A stretch of DNA of 64,000 nt from Sporosarcina gallistercoris. GTDB lineage: Bacteria; Bacillota; Bacilli; Bacillales_A; Planococcaceae. The notes under the pieces were generated by a model. The model saw only the letters and a list, made by a program, of their open reading frames with translations. It had not been told where the DNA came from and did not search any database. The stretch covers positions 62,001-126,000 of the forward strand of contig NZ_JACSQY010000007.1 of NCBI RefSeq assembly GCF_014836415.1. Reading direction: 5' to 3'. Made by a program: the position numbers and the translations under genes. Shown one piece after another: positions 28,674-37,079 of the stretch; position 1 is the first letter of the stretch; every line of letters starts with the position of its first letter.

Positions 28674-29282
28674 ATGAACGAACTATGGTACAAACTAAAA
28701 TTTGCAATTCAAGACGATATTGAACAACTGACTGCCAAACACAAGACACAAAATGCCGCAGATGTATTGAATGAAACCATCAAGGAAGCCGAGCAACAAA
28801 CGAAAGCAGTTGGGAAACTTTTGGAGCGCCAACGCATTTTGCGCGATGAAGTCACAAAGGAACTACTTGAAGCTGAACAGCTCACCGAAAAACGTACAGA
28901 ACAACTTTCTTTAGCGGAAGCGACAGGAGATGAAGCGCTTATCCACTACGCGAAAGACGAAGCAGAAGCTTATCGTCGGCGCCGCGATGAATTGCGTTCC
29001 CTTGAAGTGGAAACAACGGAATCGATGATTGCGTTGGAGCGCCGTTTTGAAAGCATGAAACACAAAGTGAAAGACATGCAAGTGCGCCGTTTGAAGCTGA
29101 TGGGAGAGGAAAACGCAAAACGCGCCAACAGCCGGATGGATCGCATCTTCTCTGCAGATCTGGAGCCTTCTTCCGATGAGCCTGGAAATCGTGCCACGAC
29201 CAAGGATGATGACATCGCATCCATGCGTCGCCGTCTAGAAGATTTGACAGCAGAAGAAGCAACCATCGAGAAAATCGTGTAA
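28674..29282 (+). CDS. liaH: PspA/IM30-family protein LiaH
   Basis: A 202-residue, almost entirely alpha-helical coiled-coil protein of the PspA/IM30 family (charged heptads across residues 25-150, for example VGKLLERQRILRDEVTKELLEAEQL). Such proteins form large oligomers that protect a damaged cytoplasmic membrane. It forms a pair with the upstream LiaI-like gene and is followed by a terminator, then the liaFSR genes on the same strand. The start is the ATG at 28674 with AGGAGGG upstream; an in-frame TTG directly precedes it. Confidence 0.9.
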   Translation: MNELWYKLKFAIQDDIEQLTAKHKTQNAADVLNETIKEAEQQTKAVGKLLERQRILRDEVTKELLEAEQLTEKRTEQLSLAEATGDEALIHYAKDEAEAYRRRRDELRSLEVETTESMIALERRFESMKHKVKDMQVRRLKLMGEENAKRANSRMDRIFSADLEPSSDEPGNRATTKDDDIASMRRRLEDLTAEEATIEKIV

Positions 29283-29302
29283 ACTGGAAAGACGGCAACG
29301 AG

Positions 29303-29350
29303 CTGTCCGGGTCATCAAGGACATCCTTGACCGCCCGGCAGTTCTTTTTT
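29303..29350 (+). terminator. Terminator between liaH and liaF
   Basis: A long interrupted stem (CTGTCCGGG ... CCCGGCAG with inner TCAAGG/CCTTGA) followed by TTCTTTTTT. It would separate the highly inducible liaIH-type transcript from liaFSR, with some read-through possible. Confidence 0.88.
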
Positions 29351-29375
29351 CTGACACGGGATTGCTTGGGGGCGG

Positions 29376-29710
29376 GGTTCAACGTGGGAACGAGCGGGTT
29401 CCTCCTCGGAATGAGCGGGTTCAGCGTGGAAACGAGCAGGTTCCGCGGGGAAACGGGCGGGTTGCCCGAACAATTGAGCGGGTTACATCGGAAATCCGAA
29501 TTCCTACACTCCTCCTCCCTAAATGCGCAGCGAAGCGGAGCACACCAATCAGGCTTGGTTTTGAATGAGGGAAAGAAGAATTGGTCGCGACCTTGGATAT
29601 GCGTAGGAGAAGGTGAATTACCGCGGAAACGTGCGGGTTGATACGTAGAATGAGTGGGTTGTCACGCGGAACGAGCGGGTTCATCTCGCAAATGGGTAGG
29701 TTACCCCGTA
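29376..29710 (+). repeat. GAGCGGGTT tandem array (10 x 21 bp in two blocks)
   Basis: Six units at exactly 21-bp spacing (GGTT at 29376, 29397, 29418, 29439, 29460, 29481), an unrelated interruption of about 130 nt, then four more at 29636, 29657, 29678 and 29699. The conserved part is RGAAYGAGCGGGTT; the middle of each unit varies. The AYGAGC core is shared with the 20-bp TTTATGAGC arrays elsewhere in the window, and the setting is the same (terminator, array, next co-directional gene). There is no credible gene in this 465-nt gap. Confidence 0.85.
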
Positions 29711-29748
29711 TAACTTAGTACTGACATCGAGAAAGGAGAAGAAGTGAA

Positions 29749-30450
29749 ATGAAGCGGAGCAAAACAGAACGGATGACGTTATGGATCATGGCGTTTGCGC
29801 TTATCGTATTTGTGGAAGCTGGTTTGTTCGGGAACGGGAACGTCATCTTCTTCTTTTTCGGTGCCATTGCCCTATACTTCGGCCTGCAGCGTCGCTCAAA
29901 ATGGCTGGTCATCATAGGCGGGATATTTATCGTGATCGCTTTGCTCTCATTGTGGAGTTTGCGTTTGCTCATATTCGGCGTGCTGCTCTATCTTGTTGTC
30001 CGCTTATGGAAAGGCACACCTGCCGAAGAAATTATGCGGCCACTGAAAGAAACGACGCGGGAAACACAGAACGGTATTTGGAAAGACCGGCTTTTCTCCA
30101 GCCAGTCGACCCCTTTCACTTCTTATGAATGGCAAGATGTCCATGTACAAGGGATCGTTGGCGATTTCTATATCGATGTGACCGACACGGTGCTGCCAAA
30201 GCAGACCTCTTTCATCTCCATCCGGCAAGGGTTCGGTCGTGTGAAAATTGAGTTGCCATATGACCTCCCTGTGCGTATCCATTGCTCCGCCTTGTTCGGT
30301 GAATGTCGTCTGTTCGATTTAACACCAAAGCGCTTGTTGAACGAATCCATCCATATGAAAGATGGATACGACCGATCGATTGGCGAAGAAGCTGAACTTA
30401 TCATCTCACTATCCGTCCGATTCGGGGATGTCGAGGTGATTCGGAAATGA
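29749..30450 (+). CDS. liaF: LiaF-like inhibitor of the LiaSR system
   Basis: A 233-residue membrane protein: about four N-terminal hydrophobic segments (residues 10-90) followed by a soluble C-terminal domain of the cell-wall-active-antibiotic-response type (about 120-233; GDFYIDVTDTVLP, IRQGFGRVKIELPYDLPVRI). LiaF keeps the LiaS kinase inactive until the envelope is stressed. Its TGA overlaps the liaS ATG (ATGA), so they are coupled. The start has AAAGGAG upstream. Confidence 0.9.
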   Translation: MKRSKTERMTLWIMAFALIVFVEAGLFGNGNVIFFFFGAIALYFGLQRRSKWLVIIGGIFIVIALLSLWSLRLLIFGVLLYLVVRLWKGTPAEEIMRPLKETTRETQNGIWKDRLFSSQSTPFTSYEWQDVHVQGIVGDFYIDVTDTVLPKQTSFISIRQGFGRVKIELPYDLPVRIHCSALFGECRLFDLTPKRLLNESIHMKDGYDRSIGEEAELIISLSVRFGDVEVIRK

Positions 30451-31493
30451 CCGGACTCTTTTGGCGAGGGATTCTCCTATCAACACTATTCATCACAGTC
30501 TGTGCCGGGGGATTATTTTACATCATCGAATACACTCCATCCTTCGAATGGCAACACCTGTACAATGAGAATTTACTCGAAGTACCAATCGGCATTTGGC
30601 TGCTCGTGCTCCCGATCACTATCGGATGGTTGTTTTCTTTCTGGATGTACAGCATTGCGCGCTCAAAGGAAAAGACGATTGAACGGACACTCAACCAACT
30701 CGCAGAAGAAGGACTTACTTCTTCGAACAAAAACATCTCACGCAAACTGAATCGGACAATCGCTTCCGTATCAGAAGTATTGGAGACACAAAAACGCAGT
30801 TTGCAGCGTATTACTGATCAACGGGCCGAGGACCAAGATCAGATCATCCAAGAACGGCTGATAGAAGAACGCCAACGACTTGCACGTGAACTCCATGACT
30901 CCGTCTCTCAGCAATTGTTCGCAGCCTCCATGCTATTGTCGTCCCTTACAGAAAGACCCGATGAAACAGCACTCCAAAAACCACTGCTCCAAGTGGAACG
31001 GATGGTGCAACAAGCTCAACTGGAGATGCGTGCATTACTCCTTCATTTGCGCCCAGCAGTCCTCAATAGCAAGTCGCTAAAAGAAGGTCTTGAAGAATTG
31101 CTGACCGAACTTCGGGAAAAAGTGACGTTCACAATTCGATTCAGACTCGAGGACGTCCCTCTTTCCAAAGGTGCAGAAGATCACTTATTCCGCATTGCAC
31201 AGGAAACGCTTTCGAACACCCTCCGTCATGCACAAGCAACGGAGGTCGATGTCGTATGCGTCGAACGTGATGGTCTAGCGATTTTCCGAGTACAAGACAA
31301 TGGGATAGGATTCAGTGAATCTGGCGGAAAAGGTGGTTCTTACGGTCTTCAGAACGTCAAAGAGCGCGCAGTTGAAATCGGGGGCGTATGCAAAATTGTA
31401 TCCGTTCCTTCGCAAGGAACGATTGTCGAAGTGAAATTACCGATTCGGACAGAGGAGGAAGAAGCCGATGATACGCGTATTACTCGCAGATGA
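30447..31493 (+). CDS. liaS: Sensor histidine kinase LiaS
   Basis: A 348-residue kinase with two N-terminal membrane helices (about 8-27 and 47-68) joined by a very short extracellular loop, the intramembrane-sensing layout typical of LiaS/VraS. The HisKA_3 domain has acceptor H150 (RLARELHDSVSQQLF), and HATPase_c has NTLRHAQATEV, DNGIGF and GSYGLQNVKERA. It responds to cell-wall antibiotics by family knowledge and overlaps liaR by 26 nt. Confidence 0.93.
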   Translation: MTGLFWRGILLSTLFITVCAGGLFYIIEYTPSFEWQHLYNENLLEVPIGIWLLVLPITIGWLFSFWMYSIARSKEKTIERTLNQLAEEGLTSSNKNISRKLNRTIASVSEVLETQKRSLQRITDQRAEDQDQIIQERLIEERQRLARELHDSVSQQLFAASMLLSSLTERPDETALQKPLLQVERMVQQAQLEMRALLLHLRPAVLNSKSLKEGLEELLTELREKVTFTIRFRLEDVPLSKGAEDHLFRIAQETLSNTLRHAQATEVDVVCVERDGLAIFRVQDNGIGFSESGGKGGSYGLQNVKERAVEIGGVCKIVSVPSQGTIVEVKLPIRTEEEEADDTRITRR

Positions 31494-32103
31494 TCATGAA
31501 ATGGTTCGCATTGGTGTATCTGCTTATCTAGGGACTCAGCCAGATATGGAAGTTGTCGGGGAAGCGGTCAATGGCGGGGAAGCCGTTGAAAAAGCGCTTG
31601 AATTGCGGCCCGACATCATATTAATGGACATGGTCATGCCGATCATGACTGGTGCAGAAGCAACAAAAGCAATCATCCAACAATGGCCTGAAGCGAAAAT
31701 TATCGTCGTCACAAGTTTCCTGGATGACGATAAAGTCTATCCAGCGCTTGAAGCAGGGGCAGCCAGTTACATTTTGAAAACATCCAATGCCAAAAGAATA
31801 GCTCAAGCAATTCGTGAAACTGTCCAAGGTCAAACTGTTCTGGAGCCCGAAGTGACGGTGAAAATGATGGCCAAAATGCGGAGTGGCGGATCTGATCAAC
31901 CTCTTCATGAAGAGTTGACGCAGCGCGAGCTCGAAACCTTGTTGCTCCTCGCTCAAGGGAAGTCCAATCAGGAAATTGCAGATGAGCTGTTCATTTCATT
32001 AAAAACCGTCAAGACGCACGTCAGTAATGTACTTTCAAAACTCGAAGTCCAAGACCGTACTCAAGCGGTCATTTATGCCTTCCATCATAAGTTGGTTCAA
32101 TGA
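31468..32103 (+). CDS. liaR: NarL-family response regulator LiaR
   Basis: A 211-residue regulator with receiver (D8/D9, acceptor D54 in ILMDMVMPIM) and LuxR-type HTH (about 145-205, LTQRELETLLLLAQGKSNQEIA). It is the last gene of liaFSR and would activate the LiaI-like/liaH promoter upstream. The ATG at 31468 has GAGGAGG upstream inside liaS. Confidence 0.94.
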   Translation: MIRVLLADDHEMVRIGVSAYLGTQPDMEVVGEAVNGGEAVEKALELRPDIILMDMVMPIMTGAEATKAIIQQWPEAKIIVVTSFLDDDKVYPALEAGAASYILKTSNAKRIAQAIRETVQGQTVLEPEVTVKMMAKMRSGGSDQPLHEELTQRELETLLLLAQGKSNQEIADELFISLKTVKTHVSNVLSKLEVQDRTQAVIYAFHHKLVQ

Positions 32104-32141
32104 AAAACGCGCAGCCAGGATTTTTCCCGACTGCGCGTTTT
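32104..32141. terminator. Bidirectional terminator between liaR and the channel-like gene
   Basis: Perfect 11-bp stem AAAACGCGCAG/CTGCGCGTTTT between two convergent genes, with A-run and T-run on both sides. Confidence 0.93.
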
Positions 32142-32148
32142 ATCGTAT

Positions 32149-34053
32149 TTAATGATTATGATCGTCCTTAGGCTTCTGGTTGTTCCACTGCTCATGAGCT
32201 TCTTTGTTGAAACGGCTGCGCTCCTCGTGGTCACTATATGGATACTCTTCACCTGGTTCCACTTCGTTATAACCTGTATCGACGTCATTTTCTGTGAACG
32301 TAATTGGATCATTCCCTCCGAAGTTGTCAGCTGGTGGAACGTCATTTACATCAGAATGTACAGGTCCTCTTAAGCCGGCTTCAGGATCGCCAGGAATGTT
32401 ATCAGAGGGTGGAATCGGCGGAGCTTGCTCAGTTGCTTGTTTCATCTGTTGTTTCTCTTGTTGCATCTGAGCTTTTGTAGTATTCATTCCATCTTTCGCC
32501 TGTTGCTTTGCTTGTTCTGCATCTTGCTTCATTTCCTCTTTTTGCTGTTCCCAATTTTCTTTGGAAACATCCGCATCTTGCAAGCTCGACTCCATTTTAG
32601 ACAAGTAGCGTGATGCATGATCACGTCCTCCAAGTCCGAATGCAAGTCCGAATGCCAGAGCAACGCCACCCAAGATCAGGATGAATGCAGCGTTGATGAT
32701 TGCTGGTGCAATCCCAAGCTGACTAAGTGCCATGAAGAATGCAAATGCGAGAATTGCATATTTTGCAACATAGCGGAGAATGTGCGGATTCCCTTGCTTC
32801 GTCTGCATCACACTTCCGATGAACTTCTCAGCAAGGTTCGCAAGCCAGAAACCTACTGCGAGAATAAGAACTGCGGCAAGAACCATTGGCAAGTAAGCGA
32901 AAATTGCAGTTGCTAACGTCACCATGAACGCGAGTTGTACAATTTGAAGCGCTTCTACAACAAACAATAGAATGACTACGATTTGAACAATTGTCCCAAT
33001 GACGGAGGATACAGTGAAACTACCGGCACGCGCGTTAGTCTTCACACCCATCTTATTCGATAGGGAGTCCACACCGAGATTTGCAAGTAACGTTTCCACA
33101 ACGCCTTTAATCCATTTCGCGACATACACACCTACGAGTACCAAGGCAATCGCGACGATGATTTTAGGAAGCATGACCATGATGTCATTCAACATCGCAA
33201 TGGCAGGCTGGGAAATCCCTTCCAAGTCCAGAACCTCAAGCGCTGAAATCGTCACAGGAATCAAAATCAGAACGAATACGATGGTTCCGATCACTTTTGA
33301 AATGCTCGTCCCTTTCACAGCAGAAGACACTTTCAGTTTATCTGCAATTTTGTCTGTGCCGATCGATTCTAGCAAGTTCGTCACAATCATGCGGACAATT
33401 TTAGCGATCAGGAAACCTACTACAAAGATGAGTGCCGCCCCAACGAGCTTAGGGATGAATGCGACAAACCCTGTTAACAAGTTCTCAAACGGACCGCTTA
33501 CGCCACTTAACCCTAGCGCATTCAATACTGCCGGAATGAATAGAAGTAAAATCAAGTAGAAGGCAACGTTCGCAGTCGTCGAAATCCATTGTGCTTTATC
33601 AACCGACTCTGCAGATCCGCCTACTTTAGAGACATATTTATGCACATTCACTTTGTGTCCAGCAGACAGAATCAGTTTTTTCACGACAGTTGCAAGTGCC
33701 CACGCAAGCAATAGGATGAGTCCTGCTTTCAAAATACCGAGAACCGCACCACTAAGTCCTGCAAATACATTCAAGAACGGTGAAGAAATGGTATTGAGGT
33801 TCATCATATTAAAGAAGATGAGAATGGTAAGCAGTAAAATACCGAAGAATACAATTTTTCCAGCGATTCGGTCGGCACTCCACTTCTGGTGTTGCATGTT
33901 CAATCTTTCATTCATGCGACCTTTCTTCATGGCTTTGACAACTGCACCTTCGGCAACTTTAGCAATGATAATACCAATGATGAGTACGATAATGCCTAAC
34001 AGCAGGTCAGGTAGCCAGCTAAAAAGGTTTGAATAGTACGGGTCTCTGAACAT
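32149..34053 (-). CDS. Large TM-helix-repeat membrane protein (mechanosensitive channel-like)
   Basis: A 634-residue membrane protein with about eleven hydrophobic segments. At least four copies of the conserved TM-helix motif are visible (GIIVLIIGIIIAKVAEG near 18-35; FVVGFLIAKIVRMIVTNLLESIG; LVLVGVYVAKWIKGVVETLLANLG; LILAVGFWLANLAEKFIGSV), ending at LAFGLAFGLGGRDHA near residue 470. No MscS beta-domain follows; instead the C-terminal 150 residues are hydrophilic with a Gln/Lys/Met coiled segment, then an acidic tail. The last residues (FNKEAHEQWNNQK) resemble the end of the adjacent small protein. Function is not established; channel-like by homology only. Confidence 0.85.
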   Translation of the reverse strand: MFRDPYYSNLFSWLPDLLLGIIVLIIGIIIAKVAEGAVVKAMKKGRMNERLNMQHQKWSADRIAGKIVFFGILLLTILIFFNMMNLNTISSPFLNVFAGLSGAVLGILKAGLILLLAWALATVVKKLILSAGHKVNVHKYVSKVGGSAESVDKAQWISTTANVAFYLILLLFIPAVLNALGLSGVSGPFENLLTGFVAFIPKLVGAALIFVVGFLIAKIVRMIVTNLLESIGTDKIADKLKVSSAVKGTSISKVIGTIVFVLILIPVTISALEVLDLEGISQPAIAMLNDIMVMLPKIIVAIALVLVGVYVAKWIKGVVETLLANLGVDSLSNKMGVKTNARAGSFTVSSVIGTIVQIVVILLFVVEALQIVQLAFMVTLATAIFAYLPMVLAAVLILAVGFWLANLAEKFIGSVMQTKQGNPHILRYVAKYAILAFAFFMALSQLGIAPAIINAAFILILGGVALAFGLAFGLGGRDHASRYLSKMESSLQDADVSKENWEQQKEEMKQDAEQAKQQAKDGMNTTKAQMQQEKQQMKQATEQAPPIPPSDNIPGDPEAGLRGPVHSDVNDVPPADNFGGNDPITFTENDVDTGYNEVEPGEEYPYSDHEERSRFNKEAHEQWNNQKPKDDHNH

Positions 34054-34163
34054 TGAAATCCTCCATTCCAGTAAATAGTCTAGTCATCTATTCCTACAAA
34101 TGGAGATTGGTAAACCTCTTAGTCTTAAACTTCCAAGAGAAATAATCCCCTTTTAATCGTACA

Positions 34164-34194
34164 GAAAAACCAGCTGACTGGATGTGTCAGCTGG
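34164..34194 (-). terminator. Terminator of the small hydrophilic protein gene
   Basis: Perfect 9-bp stem CCAGCTGAC/GTCAGCTGG with a 7-nt loop, followed on the minus strand by TTTTTCTG. Confidence 0.9.
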
Positions 34195-34195
34195 C

Positions 34196-34462
34196 TTATG
34201 TGTTCCGTTTGGATTCGTTCCATTCCGTGTGAGCTTTTTCGTTGTGGTTCCGTTCTGAGGGGTTCTCTTCATTTTCCGTATATGCAGAAGGAGCATGCTC
34301 CGCAGTTTTGTCTTTTTCATTTTCCCGGAATTCGTGCGTGAAATTTGAGTCGGCAGGATCTGATAACGGCAACTCATCCGTTGGTCCTGCTGGTTTCCCT
34401 GGCTTCGGCACTTTAGGCTCTAAGTCTTCCTTATTTGGATACTTCCCATCTTGAATCGTCAT
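34196..34462 (-). CDS. Small acidic hydrophilic protein with AHxxWN tail
   Basis: An 88-residue, highly charged, probably disordered protein of unknown function, rich in Glu, Asn, Pro and Lys with no hydrophobic segment. Its end (NEKAHTEWNESK) matches the C-terminus of the neighbouring 634-residue membrane protein (NKEAHEQWNNQK). The ATG at 34462 has GGGAG 8-9 nt upstream; an in-frame ATG at 34477 lacks one. A sigma-B-like promoter (GTTTAA-N14-GGGAAA) lies about 55 nt upstream. Composition and promoter suggest a stress protein, by inference. Confidence 0.7.
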   Translation of the reverse strand: MTIQDGKYPNKEDLEPKVPKPGKPAGPTDELPLSDPADSNFTHEFRENEKDKTAEHAPSAYTENEENPSERNHNEKAHTEWNESKRNT

Positions 34463-34512
34463 TTCAATCACTCCCATTCACTTTAATATATATTCCTAAC
34501 TATCCTTGTATC

Positions 34513-34538
34513 TTTCCCTGAATTCTCAAACTTTAAAC
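34513..34538 (-). promoter_or_regulatory. Sigma-B-like promoter of the small hydrophilic protein gene
   Basis: On the minus strand GTTTAA, a 14-nt spacer, then GGGAAA. The -35 is a perfect match to the sigma-B consensus GTTTAA; the -10 matches GGGTAT at four of six positions. Confidence 0.45.
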
Positions 34539-34539
34539 T

Positions 34540-34577
34540 AAAAGAGACTTCAGGGAACGGCACTCCCTAAAGTCTCA
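34540..34577 (-). terminator. Terminator of the exopolysaccharide operon
   Basis: Stem GAGACTTTAGGGA / TCCCTGAAGTCTC (one G-T mismatch) with a 7-nt loop, followed on the minus strand by TTTTAG. It lies downstream of the beta-helix gene, the last in the operon. Confidence 0.85.
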
Positions 34578-34669
34578 GTTCATTGAACTCACGTAACTTC
34601 AATACTTTTTCAGCTTATCATCATGCTTCTATGAACACTTAGCCATTCAAATTATGAATCGTTTTCTGT

Positions 34670-35653
34670 TCAATACTTATTATCTCGCCCTTTATCACTG
34701 ATTCGATTAGCTGCTACATTCATATCCAATTTATTATTTTCTGTTTTTGCTGAAAATACTACAAGCGGTTCGGAACCTATAACGCGTTGTGCGTCCCAAA
34801 CCATCCCGTCAAACTTATTATACGAGCTGTCTGCCTGTACTAATCGTTTAGATCGCTCCGTCAACTGCACTTGCAGCCCCGTGAAGAGATTCCCGGAACT
34901 TTCATTTGGAATGGTAATGGATCCTATGATGTGGATCCCTATCACACAATCATCTATCGTCATATTTCCAAAACGATTCGCATTAATCCAACTATATGTC
35001 CCAGCTCCTGGATTCTCAGCTTTTAGTTGGATGGCTGTTTTAAAGCCCACTATTGAGATGTTTTCAAACTGAACAAAGCTAATATTGTGCCATTTACCTT
35101 TAGCATAAAGGGAAAGACCCGTGCCCTTGTTGCTTTTACTTTTATTAATGATTGTCATATTTTCAACTCGAGTTTTATTCGAAGCATCGTACTGATCGTT
35201 ACCTTTTAGAAAAATAACTTCTGATTGAAAGACTGGATCCATTATTTGAATCGTTCCATTCCTAATTACCGAATCCTTTTCAACCGTCAATACTCGATAG
35301 TTCCCTTTAACCGCTAGGACAGAATTCGTTCCAAACTCTAATTCCACTCCTTTTTTAACGGTAAAGCCAGACTTGATTGTATATACTTTATTGGCTCTCA
35401 ACTTTACTTTCTCTTTCTTTTGCGAAGCACAAAAGTCGATAGCCTGCTGAATTGCCTTTGAGTAATCTTCTGTTTGACCGCTCTCATTTGTTATGAAGTC
35501 TTCTACCGCAACCGTGTCTTCCTGTTGACTTAGGTTATTTTGTACCACATGTGCACTCCCCCATATCTCGGTGTTCCACATTAAATAAAGAACAATGGTA
35601 ATGTTGATGACAAAGATAGCCATATATCGAATTCGTACATTTTTAATTTTCAT
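34670..35653 (-). CDS. Secreted or anchored right-handed beta-helix protein
   Basis: A 327-residue protein with an N-terminal membrane segment (about 9-27; signal peptide or anchor) and a pectate-lyase-like parallel beta-helix: DYSKAIQQAIDFCASQKKEKVKLRANKVYTI at the entry, then repeated short strand-turn units rich in Asn, Ile and Gly (NGTIQIMD, VENMTIINKS, FENISIVGFK, FGNMTIDDC). Proteins of this fold bind, cleave or modify polysaccharides. As the last gene of the polysaccharide cluster it probably trims or binds the exported polymer. No catalytic residues were assigned. Confidence 0.82.
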   Translation of the reverse strand: MKIKNVRIRYMAIFVINITIVLYLMWNTEIWGSAHVVQNNLSQQEDTVAVEDFITNESGQTEDYSKAIQQAIDFCASQKKEKVKLRANKVYTIKSGFTVKKGVELEFGTNSVLAVKGNYRVLTVEKDSVIRNGTIQIMDPVFQSEVIFLKGNDQYDASNKTRVENMTIINKSKSNKGTGLSLYAKGKWHNISFVQFENISIVGFKTAIQLKAENPGAGTYSWINANRFGNMTIDDCVIGIHIIGSITIPNESSGNLFTGLQVQLTERSKRLVQADSSYNKFDGMVWDAQRVIGSEPLVVFSAKTENNKLDMNVAANRISDKGRDNKY

Positions 35654-35669
35654 TGAATCATCTGCTTTC

Positions 35670-37046
35670 CTAGCTCACAACTACACTACAATGCGCCACC
35701 ACCTCATCCCATTTCATGTATATGCGAAATATATCTTCTTCTATAAGCTTAGAACCCGATTGAACTTCAATAAATTCTAAATCTGTCATTGCCTTTATAC
35801 CGTGCTCTGCTTCTATTGGAATTTGAAGCACATCTCCCGCCTTCACGGAATACAGTTTGCCATTAAGCGCAAACTCCCCAGTTCCTTTAATGATTGTCCA
35901 AACTTCCTGTCGATAGCTGTGTTTCTGATAGCTAATATTTTTAGAGGACTTTACACAAATACGCTTTGTTAATACCTCTGCCCCATCTTTCACCTTCATA
36001 TGATCGAGTACGCGATACCAACCCCACCGTCGTTCTTCATACATGGGTCTTTTGTTCACGCCATCCAAAAGTTCTTTAACTCGCGGACTTTCACTTTTTT
36101 TCGATACCAGAATACCATCGGGGCTTGCTGCGATAATTAGATCATTCACACCGATTGCTGCAATAGGAATAGCCAACTCGTTAATTAAGTGCGTGTTTGT
36201 GGAATTTGTAGTCATTACACAATTACCAATTTTATTTGTAGACATTTCTTCAGTTAGCGTGTTCCATGTACCAAGGTCTTTCCAATCCCCTTCATAAGGA
36301 ATAGCAATTACCTTTTTTGCATTTTCAACAACTTCATAATCAAACGAGCGATTAGGCAGAAGCGAATACTGGTTGTATAGTTCCTCATATACGACTGGCA
36401 ATCCCCGTTCTTCAAGGATTGAAAGAATATATTCCAACTTAAACGCAAACACTCCTGTATTCCACAAAGCGTGCTGCTCTATTAAATGTGCTGCTTGCTG
36501 GTGAGTCGGCTTTTCCTTAAAGTGACTGACCTCTAAATAGCCTAGATGATTACAGTCTTTTTTAGGAGTTAGATAGCCATATTTTTCTGACGGAAATGTC
36601 GGCTTTTTCCCTATTAACGCAAGATCTGCGTTGGAGTGTTTTAGTGCACCTTCCAAACCACCTACTCTTAAAAAAAAGCTTTCTTCGACATACGGATCCA
36701 CAGGAAGTACTGCAACAACTTCCTGTGACCCAATCCCTTTGACAGAATATAAATAGACTGCAGCTAGGGCGATAGCCGAAAAAGTATCTCTTCTTTCCGG
36801 TTCAATACTAAGTGGAATATCGGAACCAATTTGATTTTGAATTGCATCTACCTGGGACTTACTTGTAGCAATCATTGTAGATTGTTGCAGACCAGCCTTA
36901 TCCAGCTGTCTCCACACCCTTTGTACCATCGATTCCATCAGACCCTCATCATCAGCAAGCACTTGCAGAAATTGTTTCGATCTTGACTCATTTGATAATG
37001 GCCACAAGCGCTTTCCAGATCCACCAGATAGTAAAATTAGTTCCAA
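35670..37046 (-). CDS. manC: Mannose-1-phosphate guanylyltransferase/mannose-6-phosphate isomerase
   Basis: A 458-residue bifunctional-type enzyme. The N-terminal nucleotidyltransferase domain opens with LLSGGSGKRLWPLSNESRSKQFL (GTP-binding signature) and has VLPVDPYVEE and FKEKPTHQQAA. The C-terminal type II phosphomannose isomerase cupin includes RRWGWYRVLD, QKHSYRQEVWTIIKGTGEF and IPIEAEHGIKA. It would make GDP-mannose for the polymer. No phosphomannomutase gene is in the cluster, so mannose-1-phosphate must be made elsewhere. It ends 16 nt before the beta-helix gene. Confidence 0.94.
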   Translation of the reverse strand: MELILLSGGSGKRLWPLSNESRSKQFLQVLADDEGLMESMVQRVWRQLDKAGLQQSTMIATSKSQVDAIQNQIGSDIPLSIEPERRDTFSAIALAAVYLYSVKGIGSQEVVAVLPVDPYVEESFFLRVGGLEGALKHSNADLALIGKKPTFPSEKYGYLTPKKDCNHLGYLEVSHFKEKPTHQQAAHLIEQHALWNTGVFAFKLEYILSILEERGLPVVYEELYNQYSLLPNRSFDYEVVENAKKVIAIPYEGDWKDLGTWNTLTEEMSTNKIGNCVMTTNSTNTHLINELAIPIAAIGVNDLIIAASPDGILVSKKSESPRVKELLDGVNKRPMYEERRWGWYRVLDHMKVKDGAEVLTKRICVKSSKNISYQKHSYRQEVWTIIKGTGEFALNGKLYSVKAGDVLQIPIEAEHGIKAMTDLEFIEVQSGSKLIEEDIFRIYMKWDEVVAHCSVVVS

Positions 37047-37079
37047 TTCTGATTCTCCTATTCACTTTTTTTAAGGTGT

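Noticed and set aside
29327..29684. Frames of 68-104 codons across the 21-bp array
   Set aside because: They arise from the repeated GC-rich units, lack ribosome-binding sites and appear on both strands.
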